From NCBI GenBank assembly GCA_963835135.1, contig CAWIEF010000005.1, positions 558,001 to 622,000 of the forward strand: 64,000 nt of DNA. Reading direction: 5' to 3'. This stretch comes from JAVVHH01 sp963835135 (GTDB lineage: Bacteria > Pseudomonadota > Alphaproteobacteria > Acetobacterales > Acetobacteraceae). This document shows, piece after piece, positions 31,275 through 38,945 of this stretch. Each line of letters starts with the position of its first letter. The first letter of the stretch is position 1. Under the pieces are notes generated by a model. That model was not told the DNA's origin, did not search any database, and was given only the letters and a program-made list of their open reading frames with translations. A program made the position numbers and the translations under genes.

Positions 31275-31475
31275 TCAGCTGAGTTTACGGGCTTCAAGAA
31301 AAATGACCTCATTATTGAGTGCGTATTGAACAAAAAACCGTTCATCTTGAGGGTCTTTCAATATGATTATGCAGATAACGATAGTCTGGCGCGCTTCCAG
31401 CAAGGCTTTCACTTCTTCGCGAGGAAGTTCGAATATGCTGGACATGAACATCGACGCCCAGCTCGAGTTGTCCAT
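31275..31475 (-). CDS. 66-residue hypothetical phage protein
   Basis: An intact frame whose clear part is SSIFELPREEVKALLEARQT, a hydrophobic IVICIIILKD strand, then DERFFVQYALNNEVIFLEAR. It starts 4 bases after the upstream gene's stop. The pattern suggests a small alpha/beta protein. No family recognised. The 142 bases between it and the 52-residue gene hold no clear coding frame. Confidence 0.45.
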   Translation of the reverse strand: MDNSSWASMFMSSIFELPREEVKALLEARQTIVICIIILKDPQDERFFVQYALNNEVIFLEARKLS

Positions 31476-31479
31476 CTAA

Positions 31480-32039
31480 TCAACGAGACCCCACACGTCC
31501 CATACGCATGCGACTCATAATGTCAGCTAGCTTAGGACGATTTTGCTCTTCGTCATCCATACCGTCAGGGCCATAGGCTAGGGACCCGTCACCGGACTTG
31601 GACTTCTCTTCCATGTTGGATTGGATCCACTCCATGTCATCATCAGAGGCGTCCAGGGGATCATCAACCATGCCGCCGTCAGCAAAGCCTAGGGTCTTAC
31701 CGGCCTTAGCCATAAACCCTTCGCTATCATCAGAGCCTATGTTTAGCCGGGGCTGAACTATTACCCGTTACGCCCTTAGCCATTGAGCCCCAACGGTCAG
31801 CCCATTCCTTGCGCTTTGTTTCCTGCTCTTCAGGGGTTCCGGAAAACACCTTACTCTGCACTTCGCCGCCATCGGCGTACATGCCGCCGTCGCACATGTG
31901 CTTTTCCATAATGGCCTTAATCATCCCAGCGTAACCCAAGAGTCAGGTTCATGGGCCGGATGCAGCTTTTCGTTTTCAACCTCAGGCTTCTTACCCATCT
32001 TGGATTGAATGGCCTTAGCAATCATGAGTGAGCGCGACA
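31480..32039 (-). CDS. Acidic protein with repeated DGG motifs (frameshifted)
   Basis: Three frames join to about 186 residues: SRSLMIAKAIQSKMGKKPEV, then MCDGGMYADGGEVQSKVFSG, then KTLGFADGGMVDDPLDASDD and an acidic end. Repeated (A/C)DGG motifs and a basic SRSLMIAKAIQ start recur in small proteins near terminase genes of uncultured podovirus-like phages (from memory). Breaks lie near 31.94 and 31.72 kb. The ATG at 32037-32039 overlaps the stop of the next upstream gene (32040). Function unknown. Confidence 0.5.
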
Positions 32040-32288
32040 TTAGATCATCCCTTCGCGGTTTTCATCAACCGCATCATCACTATCAGCTGCGCTACGGAGC
32101 TCGTGGCAGGCTTTCATGGCTGTCGCCACGCCCAACGCGTCTTTAGCCCGATGGCCGGAGCGGTATTCAGCGGCGCTTAAGAGGCCGTGATCCATTTGTG
32201 GTTCAGGCTTTGATTCAATGGAGCCCTCAGGCGTACGTGTCGCCATCAGGATGCTTGTGATTTTACGGGGCTGCAGGAATGGGAGCAT
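32040..32288 (-). CDS. 82-residue hypothetical phage protein
   Basis: An intact frame starting MLPFLQPRKITSILMATRTP and containing LSAAEYRSGHRAKDALGVAT and AMKACHELRSAADSDDAVDE. It lies between TerL and the DGG-repeat gene. An AGAGGTGTT ribosome site precedes the start, and the 14-base repeat lies 17-30 bases upstream. No family recognised. Confidence 0.55.
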   Translation of the reverse strand: MLPFLQPRKITSILMATRTPEGSIESKPEPQMDHGLLSAAEYRSGHRAKDALGVATAMKACHELRSAADSDDAVDENREGMI

Positions 32289-32305
32289 TTAACACCTCTA
32301 AAGAT

Positions 32306-32319
32306 GTTGGGCTGTCTAA
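32306..32319. repeat. 14-base intergenic repeat, copy 2
   Basis: GTTGGGCTGTCTAA, identical to 14318-14331. It lies between the TerL stop and the next gene, in the same gene-end/gene-start setting as the first copy. Confidence 0.5.
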
Positions 32320-33747
32320 TTAGAAGACATCCATTTCTGTACTGAGTTCACGCTTCTGCTTTTCAAAGCGCTCTTCAGCGGCCTTTTCCATAGACTTAGT
32401 CTCTTGCTCAGCCCACTCCCGTGAACCCCACGGATGGCTCACTGGCAATTGATCACTAAGCATTGGCCTACTCATTAAAGCATATCGCACCATGTCATAG
32501 GCATCATCGCCCGACATGGGATCACCCCCTGTACTCATCAACCTTTAAGCGTCTTCAACGTTATCAGGGTCGTGCTGCATGCGGGTGAGGCAGTCATAGG
32601 TAATGGGGCAAGTTTCAAAGATAAAGAAGCGGGGCTTATCCCGCCCCCCGGCTGGCTCCTCCCGCCACGCTAGGTAGTTCCTAAGCTGGCTCGCTCCCTG
32701 AACCCGGTCCACAACTGCTCGCTTAAGGTAGATGTCATGCTTAAGGAACTCCTCAGCAATCGTTGGGGGTGTGCCGACATTTAAAATCCCCTTCTTAGTC
32801 CAGCAATCAAGACCGCCAATGACTGGGTCGGGCGCGTTTGTCCTCATACGCCTTTAGCTTCTCACAAAACTGATCCACACGAAGGCCAGGAGCAACAAGT
32901 TCACGATATAGATAAACATTCCCATCCGAGTCACAAGCGAACCAGCCAAATGCAGCAGGGTGATTAAAGCCAAAGTCATAAGAACCAAAACGGTTCCAAT
33001 GGTGTGGGATGGTGAAGGGCTTAACAAGATGAACCTCACGCCTAATTTCTGTAGAATACTGCCCTGCGAATATGTCCCGTGAGGCCTCCAGAGGGCCTCA
33101 TTGGGCTCTGACTCAAGCCGATGCACGTAGCCTGGGTCATTATTGATAAGGGCCTTATTGTCGTTTACGAGCGCCTGGATAAAGGCGTAGTCCTCGGGCC
33201 GCTCACGCTCGTTGAATTGGCGGTTAATGAAGATGCGCTTAAGCCAGCTATGCCCATTCCGCCAGGATTCCCAGTCAATAGGCAGCGAGGCTTAAAGCCA
33301 GGGCGGCTTGAGCGATTGGAGCCTAGAAGCGTTCTAAACATGGTCTCAGTCCACTGCCCCGCTTCTTCAATCGCCAGGTCCTCAAACTCTCTCCCCTAAG
33401 ACAGCTCAACGTTCTGCTTGCGTTTTTCTGAGCGGCTAAACTGGAGTGTTGAGTTGTTGGGGGAGGCGCGAGGAGCTTCTTTGACTTGTTCCAAAGACCC
33501 TTCTTTAAGCATTGGGTATTCTTTAAACATGGGGCGGGATATGATTCCCTTCGAGCTCCTTATAGGTGCGGCGAAAGAGGCCACCGTGAGTCCCCGCGTT
33601 TTCAAAACGCCTCAGGAGCATGATGTCCCGGACACCCTTAGACTTACCCCCGCCCTTAGCCCCTCCGTAAAAGGTAATAGGCGTTCGCTCGACTGTTTGC
33701 CTAAAGATCTTTTGCTTTGGTTGGAGGGCGATCCTGATTTCGATCAT
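32320..33747 (-). CDS. terL: Terminase large subunit (multiply frameshifted)
   Basis: Packaging motor ATPase and nuclease. Joined frames give about 476 residues. The Walker A motif GGAKGGGKS is at residues 28-36, the Walker B region is EFEDLAIEEAGQW, and the coupling motif is LTGNPGGMG followed by WLKRIFINRQF. The nuclease part starts with GSYDFGFNHPAAFGWFACD, whose first Asp is a likely metal ligand, and ends KQKRELSTEMDVF. Breaks lie near 33.55, 33.40, 33.26, 33.08, 32.85 and 32.54 kb. It overlaps the upstream 92-residue gene by 4 bases (ATGA-type). All core motifs are readable despite the breaks. Confidence 0.85.
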
Positions 33748-34022
33748 GTCTTAGAGACATAGTCCTCTACAACGATCTTAAGCCCGCTATCAGGGGTCTT
33801 AACCTCTAATGACTTGAGCTGAGGGTAGATGTACTTGGCGCATTCCTTAGCGGCTGGGATTGAGATTGAGGGGTCCGGATCCTTTGCCCATGTGAGCAGA
33901 ATCTCAAAAGGGTCAACACCCATTGCGGCAGCCTTCTCTTGCAACGTCTGGGTGGCTTTATTGGGCGTGCCTTTTTGGCGTCCTGATCCTGGGGTCTTTT
34001 TAGATCCTTTTGGCTGTGCCAT
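33744..34022 (-). CDS. Small basic protein next to TerL (candidate small terminase)
   Basis: A 92-residue intact protein. The basic start (AQPKGSKKTPGSGRQKGTPN) is followed by KATQTLQEKAAAMGVDPFEI and a helical half. This GSGRxKGTPNKxT head is common in phage DNA-binding proteins encoded beside TerL and sometimes annotated as small terminase. The stop overlaps the TerL start. It may bind phage DNA for packaging; not proven. Confidence 0.6.
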   Translation of the reverse strand: MAQPKGSKKTPGSGRQKGTPNKATQTLQEKAAAMGVDPFEILLTWAKDPDPSISIPAAKECAKYIYPQLKSLEVKTPDSGLKIVVEDYVSKT

Positions 34023-34051
34023 TACCTGTTTTAGCCTACCTTAGGGTTCGC

Positions 34052-34333
34052 TCACTCAAAAAGTTCGCTCAGATCGTCCGTTGGGTTCCAGTTCGCAACA
34101 TTAGTCATCGGGACTGCTGTGATGCGGGGCTTACCGCCAACGACGCATTGGATGTAGAGGGTGTCACCGGACTTAACCATTTTGAGGCCAGGCATCTTAA
34201 TGCCGTTAATGGTGCGTTCAGCGGGGATCCCGGAGGCTTGGAGGGCTTGATGCAAGAAGGCTGAATCGACTTTAATTGTGTCAGTCTCTTGGCTTGGCTT
34301 AGGGAGGCGCTTCATGCCGACTACACCACTCAC
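34052..34333 (-). CDS. 93-residue hypothetical phage protein
   Basis: An intact frame. Natural-looking parts are DSAFLHQALQASGIPAERTI, GLKMVKSGDTLYIQCVVGGK and an acidic end (NPTDDLSELFE). The likely true start is Met 7 (34315). It overlaps the stop of the coiled-coil gene upstream by 4 bases. No family recognised. Confidence 0.55.
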   Translation of the reverse strand: MSGVVGMKRLPKPSQETDTIKVDSAFLHQALQASGIPAERTINGIKMPGLKMVKSGDTLYIQCVVGGKPRITAVPMTNVANWNPTDDLSELFE

Positions 34334-34614
34334 TTGGCTACCACTTCAGGTGTGATTGCGGGAGCTTCGGAAGCCTTAGCAGCGTCATCTAATGACTTTC
34401 TGGCGGCGGCTTCTTGATTAACTTGTTGGAGCGCTTGATTCGCCGCTTCGAGATCACCCTGGAAGCATTTGATTCGGTATTGGAGATCCCCAGCACGCAG
34501 ACATAGTTGGTTGTAATGGGCTTGGATTTGCTCAAGCGTGCGCGGCTCGGCTTTCGTTTCTTCTTGCTGCATTTTAGTTGCTCCCCTGCCATTGAAGGCT
34601 CTTGTCCATTTCAT
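34330..34614 (-). CDS. Coiled-coil phage protein
   Basis: A 94-residue frame whose better start is Met 15 (34572, MQQEETKAEPRTLEQIQAHY). The rest is a Glu/Gln-rich helix (GDLQYRIKCFQGDLEAANQA) and an acidic tail. The leading 14 residues look like run-through. It ends 4 bases into the next gene. Possibly a small scaffold or regulatory protein. No family recognised. Confidence 0.55.
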   Translation of the reverse strand: MKWTRAFNGRGATKMQQEETKAEPRTLEQIQAHYNQLCLRAGDLQYRIKCFQGDLEAANQALQQVNQEAAARKSLDDAAKASEAPAITPEVVAK

Positions 34615-34620
34615 GATAAC

Positions 34621-35022
34621 TCAGATCGCGAATGGGTTAAATACGACGTGGCTGGGTTTTATCATTTTCCCAGACTTCGTTAAATGAGTGAAGGTGCTAA
34701 TTTTTGACGGCATAAGATCTTGAGAGAGTTTGATGCCTCGCCAATCCTTTTTGCAATAGACCCAGTGAACGGTTTCATCGCGGAAGACGCAATAGGCGAG
34801 GATGACGTCTGGGGTGTCCTTAAGGCAGGCGATTGAGACTTGGGTATCGGGTTTAGTGAGGATGCCCTCAACAACGCGGTGATAATTGGAAAAGAAGGCT
34901 TCCTTTTCGATTTCCCTGAACCATGAGTTTCCGTAGTAGAGACCCCGGAGCCAAGTGGCGTAGATGAAGTCCTCATCGGCGCGTTCCATATCTCTTTTGG
35001 CCACAAGATCAGCTTTGTTCAC
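34621..35022 (-). CDS. GNAT-like phage protein
   Basis: A 133-residue intact protein: DEDFIYATWLRGLYYGNSWF, EKEAFFSNYHRVVEGILTKP, a strand pair VSIACLKDTPDVILAYCVFR and VHWVYCKKDWRGIKLSQDL. The strand-helix order and KKDWRGIKLSQDL (comparable to the acetyl-CoA loop region) suggest a GNAT N-acetyltransferase fold. Proteins of this type occur next to terminase genes of uncultured podovirus-like phages, from memory. It overlaps the next upstream gene by 14 bases. Confidence 0.6.
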   Translation of the reverse strand: MNKADLVAKRDMERADEDFIYATWLRGLYYGNSWFREIEKEAFFSNYHRVVEGILTKPDTQVSIACLKDTPDVILAYCVFRDETVHWVYCKKDWRGIKLSQDLMPSKISTFTHLTKSGKMIKPSHVVFNPFAI

Positions 35023-35425
35023 GTCGCTCCCCGCTTAGGGCCTTCCACATTTTTGTCTGAAGGTCCTTAATTACCCCTGCGATATTGTCCTTATTGTAGC
35101 GTTCTTTGATTAGAAGCACATCAAAGCGGGCTTGGATAAGGAGGGCGATGCTGCGTAGCGTTTGCCCTTGCACGTGAAGGGCCCAGATTTCCTTTTGAAT
35201 GCGGCCATCGACCGTGTCCTTAAAGGTTAGGGAGTGGAGGAAGTGCTCGGCTACGTAGTAGTAGCTCTGGATCGAGTCGAAACTAACGGGCGTGTGATTG
35301 CATTGGAAATAGAAACTATCCCACATGCGAAGATGTTGACCTGAGTCGTCTTCGATATCGCGAAAGCCTGAGTCTTTAAGTTTTTGATACCAGAGTTTTT
35401 TTAATTCTTGGTAGTTTCCAGACAT
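35009..35425 (-). CDS. 138-residue hypothetical phage protein
   Basis: An intact, helical and charged protein (YQELKKLWYQKLKDSGFRDI; IWALHVQGQTLRSIALLIQA; IAGVIKDLQTKMWKALSGER). The middle TLRSIALLIQ... could be a helix-turn-helix of the small-terminase kind: QGQTLRSIAL resembles a resolvase-like recognition segment. It overlaps both neighbours. It is a candidate small terminase or packaging regulator, with low certainty. Confidence 0.55.
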   Translation of the reverse strand: MSGNYQELKKLWYQKLKDSGFRDIEDDSGQHLRMWDSFYFQCNHTPVSFDSIQSYYYVAEHFLHSLTFKDTVDGRIQKEIWALHVQGQTLRSIALLIQARFDVLLIKERYNKDNIAGVIKDLQTKMWKALSGERREQS

Positions 35426-35673
35426 GCAGCAGGCTCACCTATCGGTTGAGTCGCTGCTTGTTTAATTTGTTCGGCCTTTTCTTGGGCCCTGACTTCTTCA
35501 ATGATGTTGTAGGCGATTTGATTAGCCATGGCTTTGCGGATGGTTGAGGCAAAGAAGCTTGGCGCCTTCTGCGAGACCGTCGGGGGCAGATGCATGATGC
35601 TTGAGGCTACGGCCTGCTTATAGGAGGCGAGCGTCGGGAGGTTGTAGGTCTCGGTAAGCGAGTTAAAGAGCAC
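35401..35673 (-). CDS. 90-residue hypothetical phage protein
   Basis: An intact frame with AVASSIMHLPPTVSQKAPSF and a helical part (NQIAYNIIEEVRAQEKAEQI) ending in a Cys-containing tail. The 3' end overlaps the next gene by 25 bases. No family recognised. Confidence 0.5.
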   Translation of the reverse strand: MLFNSLTETYNLPTLASYKQAVASSIMHLPPTVSQKAPSFFASTIRKAMANQIAYNIIEEVRAQEKAEQIKQAATQPIGEPAACLETTKN

Positions 35674-35852
35674 ATCGAACTCATTAAAGCTTAGGGGGAA
35701 AATTATGAGGGAACAGAAAACGCACTTTTGTCGCTGTTTTGATCAAAAATGCCTTAAATTTGCTCATGTTTGATAGTTATATATTCAGTTTATGGATTTT
35801 CATACGCAAGCTCAATGAGAAATTATTGACGATCATGATTCGCTAAATTCGC
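35674..35852. promoter_or_regulatory. A+T-rich gap; possible leftward promoter
   Basis: This short gap holds no convincing gene and is the most A+T-rich part of the block. On the minus strand TTGAGC followed after 17 bases by TAAACT, and a nearby TATATAAC, could form a sigma-70-like promoter for the packaging genes. The match is weak. Confidence 0.3.
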
Positions 35853-35935
35853 TTATTTCGCAGCCCGCCTCTTAGCCACACGCTCCTCTAACGACTGAAC
35901 CCTGGAGCTAGCATCACTGCAAGCTTCTGCTTCAT
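35853..35935 (-). CDS. ~27-residue ORF after the lipoprotein gene (frameshifted)
   Basis: ATG at 35933-35935 overlaps the lipoprotein stop (ATGA). The frame breaks after MKQK and, one base shifted, continues CSDASSRVQSLEERVAKRRA to TAA at 35853-35855. A basic, helical tail. Too short to classify. Confidence 0.3.
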
Positions 35936-36279
35936 CTCATAGCTACAAGTTTCCCCACCGCAAGGGCTTGCTTGCAGGCCTCCTCGAGGCTTGTCTTAAG
36001 GGAGTTCCAATCATCGGGCGACATGCAGAGTGCGGCACCACGGGCCGGTAGCGGGGTCTTAGGGTCACTGGGATTAGGTCTTTGGGGTTGAGGCTCAAGG
36101 AAGTCGATAAACTGCTCAAAACTCAGTTCACGGTGATCATCTGAAAGCGTGTGGGCGCATGCCGCGCCGGCACTGACAAGACCAGCTGCCGCGCAGACCT
36201 CGGTATCCTTTACTTGGATTGAGCAGGCGCTAAGCGTGAGCAAAGCCAATAAACTGCTGCAAAGCCTTTGCACTCGCAT
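35932..36279 (-). CDS. Phage lipoprotein (candidate outer-membrane spanin)
   Basis: Start taken at ATG 36279, Met 13 of the longer frame, because it gives a clear lipoprotein signal: MRVQRLCSSLLALLTLSAC with lipobox LSAC and Cys 19. The mature part is Pro-rich (FLEPQPQRPNPSDPKTPLP) and ends helical. The start lies inside the 3' end of the upstream membrane-protein gene in another frame (50-base overlap). Overlap, lipobox and proline-rich body are typical of Rz1-like o-spanins, which with an inner-membrane partner fuse the membranes at lysis. At 115 residues it is longer than the typical Rz1. The role is inferred. Confidence 0.6.
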   Translation of the reverse strand: MRVQRLCSSLLALLTLSACSIQVKDTEVCAAAGLVSAGAACAHTLSDDHRELSFEQFIDFLEPQPQRPNPSDPKTPLPARGAALCMSPDDWNSLKTSLEEACKQALAVGKLVAMR

Positions 36280-36577
36280 CGCGAGCCTCCCTATATTGCG
36301 GGGAATCCGTGCCACTCTCCTGAGCGATCACCTTAAGTTTAAGGGAGGCGTCACTGTAGGCTTTCTTGTGGGCTTCATTTCTAAGGACAATAGCCTCTAG
36401 GTCAACTGCCATCTTGGCTGCCGCAAACATCTTATCGCCAACAAAGCGGACAATGAAGGCTGTAACAACGCCCATCGGGCCCCAGCCAAGAAAAGGGAGA
36501 GCGATCAATAGTTCGCTTAGGCCGTAGGAGACGAGGTTATCCCACACAAGCGCCTTAAAGATCGCCCCCAGGTCCAT
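36230..36577 (-). CDS. Phage membrane protein (candidate inner-membrane spanin or holin)
   Basis: A 115-residue intact protein. Residues ~15-45 are hydrophobic (YGLSELLIALPFLGWGPMGV, VTAFIVRF). The rest is a charged helix (MAVDLEAIVLRNEAHKKAYS ... ASAKALQQFIGFAHA). The 3' end contains the start of the lipoprotein gene. Membrane anchor plus helical tail next to a lipoprotein and an M15 peptidase fits an i-spanin, though two membrane segments could also fit a holin. Confidence 0.55.
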   Translation of the reverse strand: MDLGAIFKALVWDNLVSYGLSELLIALPFLGWGPMGVVTAFIVRFVGDKMFAAAKMAVDLEAIVLRNEAHKKAYSDASLKLKVIAQESGTDSPQYREARDASAKALQQFIGFAHA

Positions 36578-36580
36578 CGA

Positions 36581-36824
36581 TTAGATCTTCAGAGCGGCTT
36601 CGATGCCGTTAATGATCGCGTCATCCAATTGGCCAGGGATGGCGGCTTTGACTTTTTCCAGCACCAGCTTAGCAACAGCGCCGGCGTCGAGTTCAATGAC
36701 GAGACCCGCCGAACCCAGCGGATGCGAGGCGTCGAGACTCGCGACGAGGCTTATTGCCAACAAGGGCAATGTCCCACTTGCCGACCGTTCCGATAGCCCC
36801 ACTGATCAGATCTTTATCGTCCAT
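36581..36824 (-). CDS. Small phage protein in the lysis region (frameshifted)
   Basis: ATG at 36822-36824 with a GGAGAG ribosome site gives DDKDLISGAIGTVGKWDIAL. After a one-base shift near 36750 the frame continues LVASLDASHPLGSAGLVIEL and LVLEKVKAAIPGQLDDAIIN to a stop at 36581. About 80 residues, with helical amphipathic segments. It stops 4 bases before the candidate spanin gene. Unknown function. Confidence 0.5.
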
Positions 36825-36850
36825 CTTTTGCTCTCCCGTATTTAATGGCC

Positions 36851-37012
36851 TCAAGCGCGATCAAGATCGAGCACGCCCAGGACCGTGACCGCCATGATGC
36901 CAAGTTCCACAATGGAGCCAGGTCTTCTGGGGTTCCTCTTAGCAAGATAACCGAGGACGGCTTCAACCGACATCACGGAGGCCACAATTAAATGGCTCCC
37001 GCAATGCGTCAT
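36851..37012 (-). CDS. 53-residue phage membrane protein
   Basis: ATG at 37010-37012 opens THCGSHLIVASVMSVEAVLG, then YLAKRNPRRPGSIVELGIMA and VTVLGVLDLDRA. Two hydrophobic stretches flank a basic turn (KRNPRRPGS). The layout suits a small hairpin membrane protein such as a holin. It lies between the M15 peptidase and the frameshifted small gene. Below usual ORF length limits but composition is natural. Confidence 0.5.
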   Translation of the reverse strand: MTHCGSHLIVASVMSVEAVLGYLAKRNPRRPGSIVELGIMAVTVLGVLDLDRA

Positions 37013-37062
37013 GTGATGATGAACTCCATTGGGAGGAGTGAACGCCTGCCTGTCCCTTCACA

Positions 37063-37467
37063 TTAAAAGTATTTAGTAACTCGCCCTAGGGTTTTGAAAT
37101 ATGGATTCGTTGTGGGGTTGTTCCTAAAGGTTTTCCAGTCCCCGGCCCAAACAAGACCTAAAGTTCGCACAGCGTTCGCATACTGATCCCACGGAGCATC
37201 GTTCCACGGGTTTTTGCCGGGGGCAAAATATGCCCAGTCCGTGGCACATCCATAATTATGGGCTGATTCACCGGGCTTAGCGTTCGTCACGACGGGCCCC
37301 GTTAGGGTGCGGCCCTCATGCCACAGGGCCTCTTGCTGGATAAAGGTCCTCAGGCCGCAATAAGGGGCCCAGGGAAGGGGGAGCGCCTCACAGAGGGCCC
37401 TAAATTTCGGGAGATACAGCGGGTGAAGGCCAGCGGCGTATTTAACTCGGCGCTCTTCTGGGCTCAT
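37063..37467 (-). CDS. M15-family peptidase endolysin (third zinc ligand altered)
   Basis: A 134-residue L-alanyl-D-glutamate or D-Ala-D-Ala-type peptidase of the M15 family. The SxHxxGxAxD motif is SAHNYGCATD at residues 68-77 (His 70 and Asp 77 as zinc ligands). RTFIQQEALW near residue 40 and WAGDWKTFRNN near 107 are typical of M15 endolysins. The usual C-terminal His of the PHF motif is replaced: NPYFKTLG gives Tyr 123, from TAT instead of CAT. One base change would restore His, so an error or loss of activity is possible. The peptidase would cut peptidoglycan cross-links at lysis. Confidence 0.8.
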   Translation of the reverse strand: MSPEERRVKYAAGLHPLYLPKFRALCEALPLPWAPYCGLRTFIQQEALWHEGRTLTGPVVTNAKPGESAHNYGCATDWAYFAPGKNPWNDAPWDQYANAVRTLGLVWAGDWKTFRNNPTTNPYFKTLGRVTKYF

Positions 37468-37573
37468 GCGATCAGAATAACAGCATCGCGTGGTAAACTA
37501 AATCTATGCATGATGTCTGGATTTTGGCGACCATCATTATGGGCGTCTTCTGGCTATGGTACCTGGCATCAAA
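37468..37573. other. Short gap with a 23-codon plus-strand frame
   Basis: A plus-strand ATG at 37506 opens a 23-codon frame with one hydrophobic segment (HDVWILATIIMGVFWLWYL). It could be a tiny membrane peptide but lacks a ribosome site and lies on the strand opposite to its neighbours. Confidence 0.2.
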
Positions 37574-37962
37574 CTAGCGCTTACCACCCGCTTCTTTGGT
37601 TACAGAAGATCGAGTAGCAGCCAGTCTGAGGCGCTGTGGGCTTCTCATCGCGTCCCCGTTCCAAGCGTTTGAGGGCCAGGTAGCTGCCGTGCAGTTAACA
37701 GTTATGTCGTTATTCCAGAAGCCCTGATCATTACGGGAAAAGTGCAGGCATTGATCCGAGCAAAGGGCCACGGTCAGTCGTGCTCAACCCCGTTCCATTT
37801 GATGGGGGTGTTTTCATTCATCACGGTGCAGCTAATCTGCGGGTCCGTGCCATTTGGGACAATCGTGGGGGCCGTAGCGGCTGTTGAGCCAGCAGGGCTT
37901 TGACCACAGGCTGCGAGAGCAAGAACTAGGGACATCATCATAAAGCCTCCTTTAGCGTTCAT
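37574..37962 (-). CDS. Phage lipoprotein with Cys-containing C-terminal half (frameshifted)
   Basis: ATG at 37960-37962 follows a strong GGAGG site. The N-terminus NAKGGFMMMSLVLALAAC ends in a lipobox with Cys 19. The mature part is Thr/Ala/Pro-rich, then PQISCTVMNENTPIKWNGVE. Near 37774 a one-base shift continues LTVALCSDQCLHFSRNDQGF and NDITVNCTAATWPSNAWNGD. About 130 residues joined. Several cysteines suggest disulfides in the periplasm. Located beside the endolysin. A superinfection-exclusion or lysis accessory role is possible but not shown. Confidence 0.55.
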
Positions 37963-38123
37963 TGTAGTAATCCTCCATATCGGCCCGGATGCTCGAAGCG
38001 AGCTGATAGGCCTCTTCAAAAGTATACGTGGCATTCGACTACGAGTCTCATCACGAGCTCTTTTATATCTTTGGTCTCTTCACAAATTTGTCCGGCAAGT
38101 TCGCGACGTTGATCTTCAGTCAT
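37952..38123 (-). CDS. ~56-residue helical phage protein (frameshifted)
   Basis: ATG at 38121-38123 gives TEDQRRELAGQICEETKDIK and ELVMRLVVECH. After an indel in TTTT near 38025 it continues TFEEAYQLASSIRADMEDYY to TAA at 37952-37954. The stop lies inside the lipoprotein start, so the two are coupled. No family recognised. Confidence 0.45.
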
Positions 38124-38151
38124 ATTAGGCCGCCTTCTTTTGCTTCGGCTG

Positions 38152-38411
38152 GACGCTAACCGTTGAATATTCGCTTGTGCGAATGAGTGTAAGGTTCTAG
38201 TTGCAGCAGGAGCTTTGTGCTGGCCTTAGCCACGTCAGACACGCTCGCAACCGTTTCCTTACATGAGGGCTTAACACCACGAGTAGTCAGCCGTTGAGTG
38301 CGTGCCGCGTTCCAGCAGCTTTAAGCGCAGCTCCAGCCGTTCAGTTTCGAGTTCTTTGATCTTTTCAACGAGCTGGGTGTAGCGTTTGAGGTCGTCGTTT
38401 TTGTCTGACAC
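38152..38411 (-). CDS. ~85-residue coiled-coil phage protein (frameshifted)
   Basis: GTG at 38409-38411 follows a strong AAAGGAGG site. It reads SDKNDDLKRYTQLVEKIKEL and ETERLELRLKLLERG as a clear coiled coil. The annotated frame stops at 38271, but a shifted frame continues CKETVASVSDVAKASTKLLL and ends KRIFNG at ~38152. No family recognised. Confidence 0.45.
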
Positions 38412-38610
38412 GGAAAGCCTCCTTTAGTGGAGGGCTTCCTTGCCCTTCAATCCTTTATCCTATGAACATAGGATATCCGGTGCGCTGCGCTAGCGCCAAT
38501 TAATCTTTGGTTAAGGGCCTGGGTTAACTCAATGATTTATATGGAGTTAATATTTCTTATCCGGCCCCTAGGAGGCTATTCAGGCGCCTTGAGTACGCTA
38601 CAATTAAATA
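38412..38610. other. Divergent intergenic gap
   Basis: The gap separates a leftward gene (GTG 38411) from a rightward gene (ATG 38611). It contains A+T-rich stretches (for example TACAAT at 38599-38604 on the plus strand) that could serve as a -10 element, but no good -35 is paired with it. No gene is seen. Confidence 0.3.
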
Positions 38611-38945
38611 ATGGAAATGGCGCTGATCGTGCGCAAAACAGATTCAGCAATGAATGCCAGGGAATGGCGAGAATTCATTGAGGAATGTGACGCCTTTTCT
38701 GTCGTCTGCAGGCCAGGGGCTAACCTGAAGCAGCGAGTAGCTATTATTTTGGCTAGGAGCACAAAAAGGAACCGTGCCTATGCACGATCCCTGAGGCTTA
38801 CTGGGTCGAGGTCAATGCGTTTTGGCATGACCTCGATGCGTATAGCGGATTAACCCTAAACTCAGCCCGTTCTTTAGCGTGGGGATCGCAATATACCGTG
38901 ATCCAATCGTGCTTCCCGCGAACAAGTATCCCGCCATCATTATAA
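38611..38945 (+). CDS. Hypothetical phage protein on the plus strand (frameshifted)
   Basis: ATG 38611 opens EMALIVRKTDSAMNAREWRE and FIEECDAFSVVCRPGANLKQ. After indels near 38755-38792 a natural continuation reads EAYWVEVNAFWHDLDAYSGL and runs to TAA at 38943-38945; the final part may be run-through. Its end overlaps the end of the convergent HTH gene. The joined ~105-residue protein has Trp-rich helices (AYWVEVNAFWHDLDAY). Family unknown. Confidence 0.4.
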
